From contig CAIVRI010000036.1 of assembly GCA_903908265.1 (NCBI GenBank), forward strand, positions 1 to 43,713: a DNA stretch of 43,713 nt, read 5' to 3'. A program made the position numbers and the translations under genes. This DNA is from an uncultured Pseudomonadota bacterium. Lineage in GTDB: Bacteria > Pseudomonadota > Gammaproteobacteria > Steroidobacterales > Steroidobacteraceae. The notes beneath the pieces were generated by a model that was given only the letters and a program-made list of their open reading frames with translations, was not told where the DNA came from and ran no database searches. Of this stretch, positions 1 through 7,674 are shown one piece after another. The stretch's first letter is position 1. Each line of letters begins with the position of its first letter.

Positions 1-52
1 AGCTGCAGGTCACGGTGATGCTCTTGTAGTCCGGGTGGATCGCAGCTTTCAT
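1..52 (-). CDS. rpmE: 50S ribosomal protein L31, N-terminal fragment cut by the window edge
   Basis: Only the first 17 codons are present. They read MKAAIHPDYKSITVTCS, which matches the start of bacterial L31: an M-K opening, the I-H-P motif, an aromatic-charged pair, and the first cysteine of the zinc-binding (C+) form at residue 16. L31 is a small protein of the large ribosomal subunit. The start is the ATG at 52..50. The remainder lies left of the window, so whether the other zinc cysteines are kept cannot be seen. The gene points away from the DnaA-box region at 262–296. Confidence 0.85.
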   Translation of the reverse strand, partial: MKAAIHPDYKSITVTCS

Positions 53-559
53 CGCAGGCTCACTCAGTTTAAAGGGTCGCAAAAAGGGCGCGAAGTATAG
101 GGCGGCATCCTTCTAGGTGCAAGACACCGTTTCCAGACCAAACCCCTCACGCACAGAGAATTTAACAAAAAGTGTTAGGCAGGGCAGTCAGTTAGGCGCC
201 GCAACGTGATTCATTACTGAAGTTTATCGCGTAAGCGGTCGTGTTTTTTGGGTTGTCATTGTTATCCACATTTCCTGTGGATAACTGTGTGGATGAAATG
301 CGTTAACAACATGCAGCACGGCGGAAAAATGGCTTTGATGTCAGTTTGGTTAAAAAGTGAGCACACTATTTTATTTATATAAAACATATGGTTAATGACG
401 ATCACCTAAGGTGAAGGCTCAGGAAAGGCGCGTTAGTCCACATCTTTCGACTATCCAAGGCGCGGTGTGCACAACTCTCCCCACCGCGTCGTTTACACGA
501 GCGCTAATTCGCACTCTGTCAAGCAGTTTCAGGCGCTGTCATAATATTTTTGAATGCGC
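53..559. other. Gene-free region between rpmE and hemW, with DnaA boxes and an AT-rich tract
   Basis: About 500 bases without a convincing gene. A frame open from 411 to 929 runs antisense into hemW and has no protein character. The stretch holds the rpmE leader, three DnaA-box-like sequences (262–296) and an AT-rich run at about 349–400. It lies downstream of hemW and upstream of rpmE. No tRNA or small RNA was recognised. Confidence 0.6.
262..296. promoter_or_regulatory. Cluster of DnaA boxes (possible oriC or DnaA-regulated site)
   Basis: TTATCCACA at 262–270 is the consensus DnaA box. TGTGGATAA at 276–284 is its exact inverse complement, and TGTGGATGA at 288–296 differs from that by one base. 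Two perfect and one near-perfect site in 35 bases, in both orientations, is the arrangement seen in proteobacterial origins and dnaA promoters. About 55 bases further on is an AT-rich tract (about 349–400) that could serve as an unwinding element. No dnaA, dnaN or mnmG is in view, so calling this the chromosomal origin is inference. Confidence 0.55.
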
Positions 560-1705
560 TCAAGCGCTCACCAGGAAACTGCTCTGCAAGTCGTTGAGGA
601 ATCGCAGTCCGAGCGCAGTCGGTTGCCATCCGGACGGGGTTCTCGCCAACAACCCTCGGGCTTGCGCAGACTCTAGCGCGGCATGGACGGTCGCGATTCT
701 GAGACCCGTGGTGGCCTCAAACGCCTGTTCTTCAAAGCCATCGACGAGGCGCAAGGCGTTCAGGAAGAACTCAAACGGGCGCTCGGATGAAGGGATGGCG
801 CGCTCCATCGAGGACTGGCCCGCTTCGACCGCCGCAAAATACTCCTTCGGCCCCTTGGGCCGCTCGGTTCGGACAATGCGCCCGGCCGCCGAGCGCTTAC
901 CGTGCGCCCCGGCGCCGATGCCAAGATAATCGCCAAAGTGCCAATAATTGAGGTTGTGGCGGCACTCGGCGCCGGGCATCGACCAGGCCGAAATCTCGTA
1001 GCGCCGGTAGCCGGCCGAACGCAGCGCGGCGTGCGTGGCCAATTCGATCTGGTCGGCTAAATCTTCATCCGGCAGTGCCGGTGGACGGCTATGGAATACC
1101 GTCCCTGGCTCCAGCGTCAGCTGATAATGCGACAGGTGGGTGGGTGCCAAGGCAATGGCTGCAGACACGTCCCGTAACGCATCCTGCAGTGATTGTTCGG
1201 GCAGCGCGTACATAAGATCGAGGTTGAAGTTACCGATCCCCGCACTAGCGATCTCCGCCACGGCCACCGGCACATCCTCAGCGGTATGAATTCGACCCAA
1301 CAACGCCAACTGACGCCCACCAAAGCTCTGCGCACCGAGGGAAATTCGATTGACGCCCGAGTCGCGGTAACCCGCAAAGCGACCACGCTCTACGGTACCG
1401 GGGTTCGCCTCGAGCGAGATCTCCGCATCGGCAGCTACCTCGACACGGGCACGAATGCCGGCAATGAGCCGGGCCACGGTCTCGGCCGCCAACAGGCTCG
1501 GCGTACCGCCACCGAAAAATATGGTTTGAATCACGCGCCCCGGCACATGCGTCGCTTCACTCTCCAGATCGGACAGCAGGGCATCGACATAACGATCTTC
1601 TGGCAAAGCGCCCTTGTGCACGTGGGAGTTGAAGTCGCAGTAGGGGCATTTGCGCACGCACCAAGGCACGTGCACGTAAAGACCGAGCGGCGGATCGGCC
1701 AGCAT
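560..1705 (-). CDS. hemW: HemW: radical SAM heme chaperone (HemN-like)
   Basis: 381 residues, the usual HemW length. The N-terminus has the radical SAM cluster motif Cys16-x3-Cys20-x2-Cys23 in the context PWCVRKCPYCDFNSH, close to the E. coli HemW sequence, and GGGTPS at 65–70. It lacks the N-terminal extension of true coproporphyrinogen dehydrogenase HemN. HemW proteins bind heme and a [4Fe-4S] cluster and insert heme into respiratory proteins; older annotations call it coproporphyrinogen oxidase. The ATG lies 2 bases after the rdgB stop, so it is the last gene of a PP2C–rph–rdgB–hemW operon. A heme-delivery role fits the oxidase cluster elsewhere in the window. Confidence 0.93.
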   Translation of the reverse strand: MLADPPLGLYVHVPWCVRKCPYCDFNSHVHKGALPEDRYVDALLSDLESEATHVPGRVIQTIFFGGGTPSLLAAETVARLIAGIRARVEVAADAEISLEANPGTVERGRFAGYRDSGVNRISLGAQSFGGRQLALLGRIHTAEDVPVAVAEIASAGIGNFNLDLMYALPEQSLQDALRDVSAAIALAPTHLSHYQLTLEPGTVFHSRPPALPDEDLADQIELATHAALRSAGYRRYEISAWSMPGAECRHNLNYWHFGDYLGIGAGAHGKRSAAGRIVRTERPKGPKEYFAAVEAGQSSMERAIPSSERPFEFFLNALRLVDGFEEQAFEATTGLRIATVHAALESAQARGLLARTPSGWQPTALGLRFLNDLQSSFLVSA

Positions 1706-1707
1706 CG

Positions 1708-2307
1708 TCAGGCGACCAGCAACCGCGCGCGTAGCTGCGCCAATGCAGCGCCACGGTGCGAGTATCGGTTCTTCTCATCCGGAGCCAGCTCTGCGGCCGT
1801 TCGCGCGCCCTGCTCGACCAGAAACAGCGGGTCGTAGCCAAAGCCACCGGCACCTCTGGGCGCACAGGCGATGGCGCCTTCCCAGACGCCTTCGGCAATC
1901 AACGGGGCGGGATCCTCTGCCGTGCGCACCAAGACCAATACCGCCCGATAGCGCGCGGTACGTGGCGTTGGCACTTCAGCAAGAGCGGTCAGCAAACGCG
2001 CGTTGTTCGCCGCATCATCAGCGTTATCGCCGGCATAACGTGCTGACCAGACCCCAGGCGCCCCCTGTAGTGCGTCGACTTCTAATCCGGAATCATCTGC
2101 CAGCGCCGGCAAACCGGTCACGCGCGCCGCATGCCTGGCTTTGAGGAGCGCATTACCCAGAAAAGTAGACTCGGTTTCTTCCACCGACACGACACCCAAA
2201 GCAGACTGCGGGATCAATTCCCCCGCAACCCCATCGAGCATCGCCGCGAGCTCGCGCAGTTTTCCAGCATTGCCGGTAGCGACCACGAGACGCGGCAGAG
2301 TCAGCAC
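1708..2307 (-). CDS. rdgB: RdgB: dITP/XTP pyrophosphatase (Ham1 family)
   Basis: 199 residues, full length. It hydrolyses dITP, ITP and XTP to monophosphates, keeping deaminated purines out of DNA and RNA. Family signatures are the N-terminal VVATGNAGKLREL, the central LADDSGLEVDAL with its metal-binding Asp pair, and GAGGFGYDPLF towards the C-terminus. It starts at an ATG 2 bases after the rph stop and ends 2 bases before hemW, so the three genes are almost certainly cotranscribed and translationally coupled. Confidence 0.95.
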   Translation of the reverse strand: MLTLPRLVVATGNAGKLRELAAMLDGVAGELIPQSALGVVSVEETESTFLGNALLKARHAARVTGLPALADDSGLEVDALQGAPGVWSARYAGDNADDAANNARLLTALAEVPTPRTARYRAVLVLVRTAEDPAPLIAEGVWEGAIACAPRGAGGFGYDPLFLVEQGARTAAELAPDEKNRYSHRGAALAQLRARLLVA

Positions 2308-2309
2308 GC

Positions 2310-3038
2310 TTAGATGCCCTCGGCGAGCGCCGCGCGCTGTAGTGCAAGAATCTCACTGATCCCAGCGCTGGCCAAATCCAACAGCGCATCCAGTTCATTG
2401 CGGCGAAAAGCATGCCCTTCCGCTGTGCCTTGCACTTCAATGAACGCACCACCATCATTCATCACGACGTTCATGTCCGTTTCGGCGCCTGAGTCTTCGC
2501 GATAATCGAGGTCGATGACCGGCACGCCATTGCAGATCCCGACCGACACCGCCGCCACTTGCCCATGCAGTGGATCGACTTTCAGATCGCCTCGCTTACG
2601 CAGTGCACGCACGGCATCCGCCAAGGCGACATAGGCGCCGGTGATCGACGCCGTGCGGGTACCTCCGTCGGCTTGCAGGACGTCGCAGTCGAAGGTGATC
2701 GTACGTTCACCAAGCGCACGTAGATCAACGATCGCACGCAAGCTGCGCCCAATCAAACGCTGGATTTCCTGCGTCCGGCCGCTCTGCTTGCCTTTGGCCG
2801 CCTCGCGCGCGCTGCGCGTGTGCGTCGAGCGCGGCAGCATGCCATACTCGGCGGTGATCCAACCCTGACCACTGCCCCGCAGAAAACCAGGGACTCCCGT
2901 TTCTACAGTCGCCGTGCAAAGAACTTTCGTATCACCAAATTCAACCAGTACCGACCCTTCCGCATGACGCGTGTAGTGACGGACAAATCGAATAGGGCGT
3001 AGCTGGCCGGGTTCGCGGCCGCTCGGTCTGGTGCTCAC
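2310..3038 (-). CDS. rph: RNase PH: phosphorolytic tRNA 3'-end trimming enzyme
   Basis: 242 residues, the family norm. RNase PH removes nucleotides from tRNA precursor 3' ends using phosphate and forms a hexameric ring in the cytoplasm. Visible family features are the N-terminal [13 protein letters not shown], the phosphate-binding Arg context [11 protein letters not shown] near residue 125, and the acidic [15 protein letters not shown] segment. The start is GTG at 3038, with an AGGAG ribosome-binding site at about 3047–3052. It follows the PP2C gene by 22 bases and is followed closely by rdgB. No C-terminal truncation of the E. coli K-12 kind is seen. Confidence 0.95.
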   Translation of the reverse strand: MSTRPSGREPGQLRPIRFVRHYTRHAEGSVLVEFGDTKVLCTATVETGVPGFLRGSGQGWITAEYGMLPRSTHTRSAREAAKGKQSGRTQEIQRLIGRSLRAIVDLRALGERTITFDCDVLQADGGTRTASITGAYVALADAVRALRKRGDLKVDPLHGQVAAVSVGICNGVPVIDLDYREDSGAETDMNVVMNDGGAFIEVQGTAEGHAFRRNELDALLDLASAGISEILALQRAALAEGI

Positions 3039-3060
3039 AGAGTCTCCTAGATGTCTTAAA

Positions 3061-3813
3061 TCAATCCAGCCACTGCATAGCGGCGGCCGTTGTGTTGTCG
3101 CTGTAGGGTGCGGCAGTCGTCACCGCGGAGTGACATAACCACTTGATCGCGTCAGCTACCGGGGCACCGGAGCGAAACGGGTGGCCAATGTCATCGTCAT
3201 TAAAACTGGTCCACACACCGTCGGTACAGGCCAACAAGATATCACCCTGTTCCAACGGCCGCCGCCGACCGATGGTCATCTCCGTGATTTCCTGCGTCCC
3301 GCCGAGACAAAACTCGACGAAATTGCGCAATGGGTGCCGGCGCGCCTCGACGGTCGTAATCTTGCCCTTACGGACTAGATCTTCCACGTGGCTATGGTCG
3401 CGCGTCCGCGCCAGAACCTGGCCATCGCGCAAATGATAAACGCGGCTGTCGCCGACATGCGCCCAATAGGCGGCGCCGTCCTGCACGAGGCAGACAGCAC
3501 AGGTCGAACGGGGCCGCTCTGCGATCGGCACCACCCGCCCAATCTCAACGACCGCCGCATGTGCTCTGCCGATCGCCCGGTGCAAAAATCCCAGCGGATC
3601 CATCAGGGGCAGACGTTCCTGCAAGAAAGAGTCGGACAAGGAGTTCACGGTTGCCGTCGCTGCCAGTGCCCCGCCGGCGTGCCCGCCCATGCCATCGGCG
3701 ACGATCAGGCACGAAACGCCGTCTGCGAACAGAATCGCGGATCGATCCTGATTCTCAGCACGATCGCCAATCAGGCTCAAGTGAGCGTGTTCGCTGCGCA
3801 AGCGGTCTCCCAT
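3061..3813 (-). CDS. PP2C-family serine/threonine protein phosphatase
   Basis: 250 residues covering a whole PP2C domain, with no membrane segment. Metal-binding motifs are present: ENQD near residues 20–23, DGMGGHAGG at 40–48, GDSRVY near 120, and ACTDGVW near 196. These enzymes remove phosphate from Ser/Thr using two Mn/Mg ions. No partner kinase gene lies nearby. It is the first gene of the leftward operon with rph, rdgB and hemW, and faces away from yicC across a 65-base gap that must hold both promoters. The cellular substrate is unknown. Confidence 0.88.
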   Translation of the reverse strand: MGDRLRSEHAHLSLIGDRAENQDRSAILFADGVSCLIVADGMGGHAGGALAATATVNSLSDSFLQERLPLMDPLGFLHRAIGRAHAAVVEIGRVVPIAERPRSTCAVCLVQDGAAYWAHVGDSRVYHLRDGQVLARTRDHSHVEDLVRKGKITTVEARRHPLRNFVEFCLGGTQEITEMTIGRRRPLEQGDILLACTDGVWTSFNDDDIGHPFRSGAPVADAIKWLCHSAVTTAAPYSDNTTAAAMQWLD

Positions 3814-3878
3814 GGTTCGGCAAGCAGGGGGGTCGTGCTGCTACAGTGGTCCCCTTAGTCTAGCGCACACGGTACCCC

Positions 3879-4766
3879 ATGATACGCAGCATGACGGGCT
3901 TTGCCCGACGCGAGCACGCAGCCGAGGTCGGCACCCTGGTCTGGGAGGTGCGTAGCGTCAATCACCGCTATCTAGAGATCGCCCTACGGGTTCCCGAAGA
4001 ACTCCGGTCCGCAGAAAGTGAGTTCCGTAGCGCCATTCAGGCCGCGGTGCGCCGCGGCAAGGTGGACGCCGTGCTGCAGTTGCGCCCACCGGCCGCGCGG
4101 CGCGCCACTCTGGAAGTCAATGACGGCCTTTTGGATGCACTGATCGCACGCGCCCATGCGGTAGCCAAGCGCGCGACCGCTCACGGCGGGTCGCTCACGC
4201 CACCGAGCTCGCTGGATTTACTGCGCTGGCCTGGGGTACTGACGGACGGGGCGCAACCAGACACGGCCCAACTGCAGTCCTCGGCCACCACGACGCTCGG
4301 TCACGCGCTGGTGGCGCTGAATGAAACCCGTGCCAGCGAAGGTGGCCGCATCCACACGATGATCCAGACCCGGGCGACCCAGATTGGTGGAATTGTCGAG
4401 AGCGTGCGGATACGCCTGCCGGATGTGCAGCAGCGGATCCGAGCGCGCTTGGAGGACCGGCTCGGTGCCCTCCTGCTCCCGGTCGAGCCGAATCGCGAGC
4501 GCTTCGAGCAGGAACTATCGTTGGCCTTATCGAAAATGGACGTGGATGAAGAGCTCGACCGACTCGGTAGCCATATCACCGAAGTAGAAAAAGCCTTGCA
4601 TGCGTCCGAACCAGCCGGTCGTCGCCTTGATTTTTTGATGCAGGAATTCAACCGGGAAGCCAATACGTTGTCGTCAAAATCCCAGGATGCCGAGACAACA
4701 CGCGCGGCGGTTGACATGAAGGTCTTGATCGAGCAGATGCGCGAGCAGGTGCAGAACATCGAATAG
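3879..4766 (+). CDS. yicC: YicC-family endoribonuclease
   Basis: 295 residues, full length. It starts with the hallmark MIRSMTGFAR and has EVRSVNHRYLEI shortly after. The C-terminal DUF1732 part ends in DFLMQEFNREANTLSSKS and MKVLIEQMREQVQNIE, the family signature. YicC/YloC proteins are ring-forming endoribonucleases implicated in RNA turnover. In many proteobacteria yicC stands next to gmk; here gmk is 3.5 kb away, across a decayed island. Confidence 0.94.
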   Translation: MIRSMTGFARREHAAEVGTLVWEVRSVNHRYLEIALRVPEELRSAESEFRSAIQAAVRRGKVDAVLQLRPPAARRATLEVNDGLLDALIARAHAVAKRATAHGGSLTPPSSLDLLRWPGVLTDGAQPDTAQLQSSATTTLGHALVALNETRASEGGRIHTMIQTRATQIGGIVESVRIRLPDVQQRIRARLEDRLGALLLPVEPNRERFEQELSLALSKMDVDEELDRLGSHITEVEKALHASEPAGRRLDFLMQEFNREANTLSSKSQDAETTRAAVDMKVLIEQMREQVQNIE

Positions 4767-4871
4767 CTTGCCGGGTTGTTTTTGGGCGTTCGGTCGTCGC
4801 GCACATTTCTATATAAATCAGCCAGTTACTTACCACTAACGTCCGTGGACCTCCAACCCTGTCTGCGCCAG

Positions 4872-4946
4872 AGTTGTAGCTGGATGGGTAGCTACATGGC
4901 TAACTACAATACATCCAGACGGCGTGTTCCTGGTCTAGCTACAACT
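4872..4946. repeat. Nested inverted repeats built on TAGCTACA beside the integrase remnant
   Basis: AGTTGTAGCT (4872–4881) pairs exactly with AGCTACAACT (4937–4946). Inside it CTGGATG (4880–4886) pairs with CATCCAG (4912–4918). The octamer TAGCTACA occurs at 4889–4896 and 4936–4943, with TAACTACA at 4901–4908 and a near copy on the other strand at 4875–4882. A cluster of short repeats just upstream of an integrase relic may be what is left of recombinase arm, excisionase or attachment sites. The function is inferred only. Confidence 0.45.
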
Positions 4947-4964
4947 GTCCATTAAGTTACAACC

Positions 4965-5327
4965 GTGTACGAAGGCGGTGGGTTCGTTTTCCCCAAACGG
5001 CGCCGCGACCACCGCCAACGCGCATTACATGGGGGCATCGATACCTTCAACGCGGCGCTTGCCGCCGTTGAGTACGGCCTGGAGTCTTTTACGATTCCTG
5101 ATCTTCGACGCACCATGCGCATCTATTCGTCTGCACTCGGAGTGCGCCCCGAAGCCGCTGCGCGGTGTCTGAATCACAAACTGCCCAGCATTCAGGGCGT
5201 GTACAACACACACGACTATTTTGTAGAACGCCGCGCGGCGCTCGAATCTTGGACGACGCTTCTGCTGGAAATTGAGCGAGGCGGGGGGAAAGTTACAGCC
5301 CTGAAATCCGGTCGCGCGAGCGCGTAA
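4965..5327 (+). pseudogene. Tyrosine recombinase (phage/ICE integrase), C-terminal remnant
   Basis: About 110 residues resembling the end of P4-type integrases: a FVFPKRR segment, then DLRRTMRIYSSALGV, then CLNHKLPSIQGVYN and DYFVERRAALESW. The N-terminal DNA-binding domains and the first catalytic Arg are missing, and the frame is closed by TAA at 4953–4955, so the GTG at 4965 is not a real start. The position expected to hold the catalytic His of the H-D-L-R motif is Pro (IPDLRR). The product would be inactive. It marks the yicC-side edge of the decayed island. Confidence 0.75.
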
Positions 5328-5330
5328 GCG

Positions 5331-5342
5331 GAAGCGCGCTTC
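5331..5342. repeat. 12-bp perfect palindrome just after the integrase remnant
   Basis: GAAGCGCGCTTC reads the same on both strands and starts 3 bases after the integrase stop codon. It could be a terminator stem without a loop, an operator or chance; there is no run of T after it. Confidence 0.3.
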
Positions 5343-5409
5343 TGAGTATTGCTCAGTCCGTTTAAACGCTGCCAAACGTCTGCTTTAGGATCACAATCTG
5401 TGTGCTTAG

Positions 5410-5649
5410 AGCTCCTATGCGCAGCTCGAAACCTGGCTCGACAGGAAACTTGCAGAACACGACGAGGCGATTGCCGCAATGCCATCTGCCATTCGCGAAC
5501 GCATGAAGGCGCCGTTATCCAAGCGGCGACCGATTGGCTTCACTGCAAACCTCGAGGATCAGAAATTGTTTGGGTGCGGTCCGGAGTTGCCGGAAGTCAT
5601 TGCGAAGGTTCTCGCTTGCGCTTACTGGTACCGTTTCGTTCACGGTTGA
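5410..5649 (+). pseudogene. Fragment of an unidentified coding sequence
   Basis: This frame is open from just after a TAG at 5407–5409 to TGA at 5647–5649 and reads like protein: it opens YAQLETWLDRKLAEHDEAI and continues through MKAPLSKRRPIGF. No start codon lies at the beginning; the first ATG is at 5479, which would give 56 residues. I do not recognise the family. It lies between the integrase relic and the pRiA4b ORF-3 relic, so a truncated mobile-element gene is likelier than a working small gene. Confidence 0.3.
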
Positions 5650-5893
5650 GTCGGTTCAGGTCGAATCCCCTAAGATCGAAAACCCCGCCGATGCAACGAA
5701 CCATGTCTTCATCTTGCTCGTGGTTGCAGTCGCCGATGATCTCCAGGAACAGTGCGAAGCCATGCGGGCCACCCACATCCTTAGGGGAACAAGCATTCTC
5801 ACCCGCTACACACACCGGCGAAGGGCGATAAGTCTGGGTCGCGGTGTCGCAGGCATAAGCGCTTCCAATCGGCGATCAGGTCGTTGCATCTGA
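5597..5893 (-). pseudogene. Plasmid pRiA4b ORF-3-like protein, C-terminal remnant with frameshift
   Basis: The last 72 codons (5815..5597) match the conserved tail of the pRiA4b ORF-3 family: VCVAGENACSPKDVGGPHGF, then FLEIIGDCNHEQDEDM, GGVFDLRGFDLNRLN and a basic end. Upstream in the same frame is TYRPSP, the expected Tyr-Pro run before the first Cys. Further upstream the family's D-W-K motif appears in a different frame (DLIADWKR), so there is a frameshift near 5840, and the N-terminal half is absent. The family is common on plasmids and integrative elements and has no settled function. It overlaps the end of the unidentified fragment on the other strand. Confidence 0.6.
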
Positions 5894-5895
5894 TA

Positions 5896-6597
5896 TTACT
5901 TGCACAGCGCTGCCAAGATTGAAAGTCGGTCTAGCACCTTGGTGACTCGCTGCGCATGCAGTTGGTCCGCGACGATCAGCCCGGGCAACGTGTTTCGGAA
6001 ACCCTCGTCGGCGACAATCGCCGCGAGCCGCTGCACCACATGAGTCCGTAGGGCTGGCGAGGCGGTGCGCATGTCCGCCGCCAGTGTCGAGCGTCCTTCC
6101 ACGAGATTTATGATGTCTTCGAAGTCGTGGCTTACCACCATGTCGCCACCACCGCGTGAGTCGAAGGCTTCGAGCTGGGTTGCGATAAACGCAGGCGCAG
6201 AGATCAGATTAATCGCAACTCCGCTCGGCAGGATGTAGCGCGTCGCTGAACGTGTAGCTTCCGCATACCAAGTATTTGAAAAGCCCAGCACAGACTCGTT
6301 TGTGGGCATCAGGTCGACCTTGACCGAGCCCACGATCCAGCGGCAGATTGGCGCCTCGGGGGATAGGTCGCGTGTGAAGCCGCGCTGCGCGAATGCCTTC
6401 TCCAACGCATGGTAGTCGCGCAACCTTGCAACTTCAGCGATCAGATTGACGTCGTAGGTGACCCGCGGCGGTGGCGCCGTCGCACTGTCGATCAATAGGC
6501 CCACCGCGCATCCAACGACGAGGACCAGCTAGTCGCGTAGATTACCCAGAGCGTTTGCCACCAGCTCGACCCGCTGGACATTGGGGTCACCGGGCAT
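5896..6597 (-). pseudogene. AbiEii-like nucleotidyltransferase, interrupted by an in-frame amber codon
   Basis: Read from the ATG at 6597, the frame gives MPGDPNVQRVELVANALGNL, then RD, then TAG (6531..6529), and continues LVLVVGCAVGLLI through to 5896. The part after the stop (202 codons from 6504) resembles a conserved family of nucleotidyltransferase-fold proteins related to AbiEii toxins. The usual G-G substrate loop is V-G here and the expected D-V-D-L metal pair reads DVNL, two further losses in the likely active site. The ATG overlaps the stop of the upstream winged-helix gene (TGATG), as in coupled two-gene toxin–antitoxin operons. It is most likely inactive unless TAG is read through. 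Confidence 0.6.
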
Positions 6598-7130
6598 CAC
6601 AGGCGATCCTCGAGCAATTTCCGCGCGAGCGTACGTTCACGTGCATTGCCGGACCGAATCGCATCGAACAGGGCAAGGCTCTCGTACAGCGCCTGATTCC
6701 GTAGCGCCGCTGCCGGAGCGGAACGGTACAGCGGCGCTAGCGCAATCCCACGAATCTTGCCGGAGACGGACGGCCACACGGGAGCGGGGTCCGCGGAGGG
6801 TGCAATATGGGCGCTCAACGGTTCTGCCGCATGCGCTGTCGGGATGCCCGCAACCATGCCGCCGCGTAGCGGAGGAAAGACGTACTTGGCACCGTGAAAC
6901 AGGAATTCTTTGAACGCGTCGTGGATGATGCGCGGCCGCTTGGCGTCGAAGTGCAACAATCTTGCGGTCTCGGCGCGCTTGAGTGCGGCGTGCACCTCGG
7001 ACATGGAGAGCCCCGAGAATTCCGCCAGCTCCGGATAGGTCGTGCCGCGATCGCGGCAAGCAGCCAGCACCAGCAACAGGTAGAGATCCTGCGGCTTGAG
7101 AACGGGTTGGCGGCTACTCAGTCGGGACAT
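6597..7130 (-). CDS. Winged-helix DNA-binding protein, first gene of a nucleotidyltransferase pair
   Basis: 177 residues, apparently intact, with no membrane segment. Residues 12–65 look like a winged helix: LKPQDLYLLLVLAAC, then TYPELAEFSGLSMSEVHAAL as the helix-turn-helix. The rest has a motif I recall from a widespread unnamed family: FLFHGAKYVFPPLRGG, GIPTAHAAEPL, P-V-W-P, and ALYESLALFDAIRSGNARER near the end. Members often precede a nucleotidyltransferase, as here. By analogy with AbiE it may be the repressor/antitoxin of the pair; that is inference. Palindromes at 7152–7175 lie just upstream of its start. Confidence 0.6.
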   Translation of the reverse strand: MSRLSSRQPVLKPQDLYLLLVLAACRDRGTTYPELAEFSGLSMSEVHAALKRAETARLLHFDAKRPRIIHDAFKEFLFHGAKYVFPPLRGGMVAGIPTAHAAEPLSAHIAPSADPAPVWPSVSGKIRGIALAPLYRSAPAAALRNQALYESLALFDAIRSGNARERTLARKLLEDRL

Positions 7131-7151
7131 GGCGCACTACAGTCTTTCTTG

Positions 7152-7175
7152 TTTCGCGAAATACGAAAGTATTTC
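7152..7175. promoter_or_regulatory. Palindromes upstream of the winged-helix gene (candidate operator)
   Basis: TTTCGCGAAA (7152–7161) is a perfect 10-bp palindrome. It overlaps a second inverted repeat, GAAATAC (7158–7164) and GTATTTC (7169–7175) around a 4-base GAAA loop. They lie 22–45 bases before the start of a DNA-binding protein, where an autoregulatory operator would be expected. Binding is inferred. Confidence 0.45.
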
Positions 7176-7327
7176 TAAATCAGAATGTTGTAAAGCATTT
7201 TTGTCAGTGCCGACCTGGAAGACCGGCATTGTCATCTGGCTCGGCGGTACATGTTATTCATTTGCTCTAAATTGGCGGCGAGACAGCGCTGGCCTAAGCC
7301 CCAGTGGCCGCATTTCACCGCGTCCTC

Positions 7328-7674
7328 TCATACCTCCCGGGGTGCACCCTCCCGTCGGGCCGGTTCAACCAATCCCGCCATGAGCCACTCCCGCTCCGTC
7401 CTCGCCGGCGGCAGGGTGCGGACGAATCGCCGCGTCTGCTCGGCAAACGTGATCTGTCTCTGGCTTCGGAGCGCTTCGCTAACGGCGAGCCATCCCCGTT
7501 CGCGTTCTCGCCGTGTTTCGCGCAGCCGCAGCGTGGCAGGCTCACCGGCTCGGTCCGCCATCCGCAGTGCAACCGCCGCGGCTGTGACTCGTTCGCGCAT
7601 ATACGTCGACGCCCCGCGCCGCGAGATTGCCCACTACAGACTGCGTCAGCACGGTATCCCAGTCGCGAAAGCCG
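7328..7674 (-). pseudogene. Unidentified, possibly conjugation-related, protein remnant
   Basis: Two overlapping minus-strand frames give one protein-like stretch: DWDTVLTQSVVGNLAARGVD (about 7660–7600), then after a frame change MRERVTAAAVALRMADRAGE through RFVRTLPPARTEREWLMAGL (7600..7328). The style recalls C-terminal regions of plasmid or ICE relaxases, but I cannot assign it firmly. It joins directly onto the helicase relic upstream at about 7665–7675, as if an internal deletion fused two genes. Confidence 0.35.

Noticed and set aside
5349-5831. 160-codon open frame on the plus strand in the island
   Set aside because: Sequence is Ser/Arg/Cys/Pro-rich noise; other frames in the same place show family or protein-like sequence.
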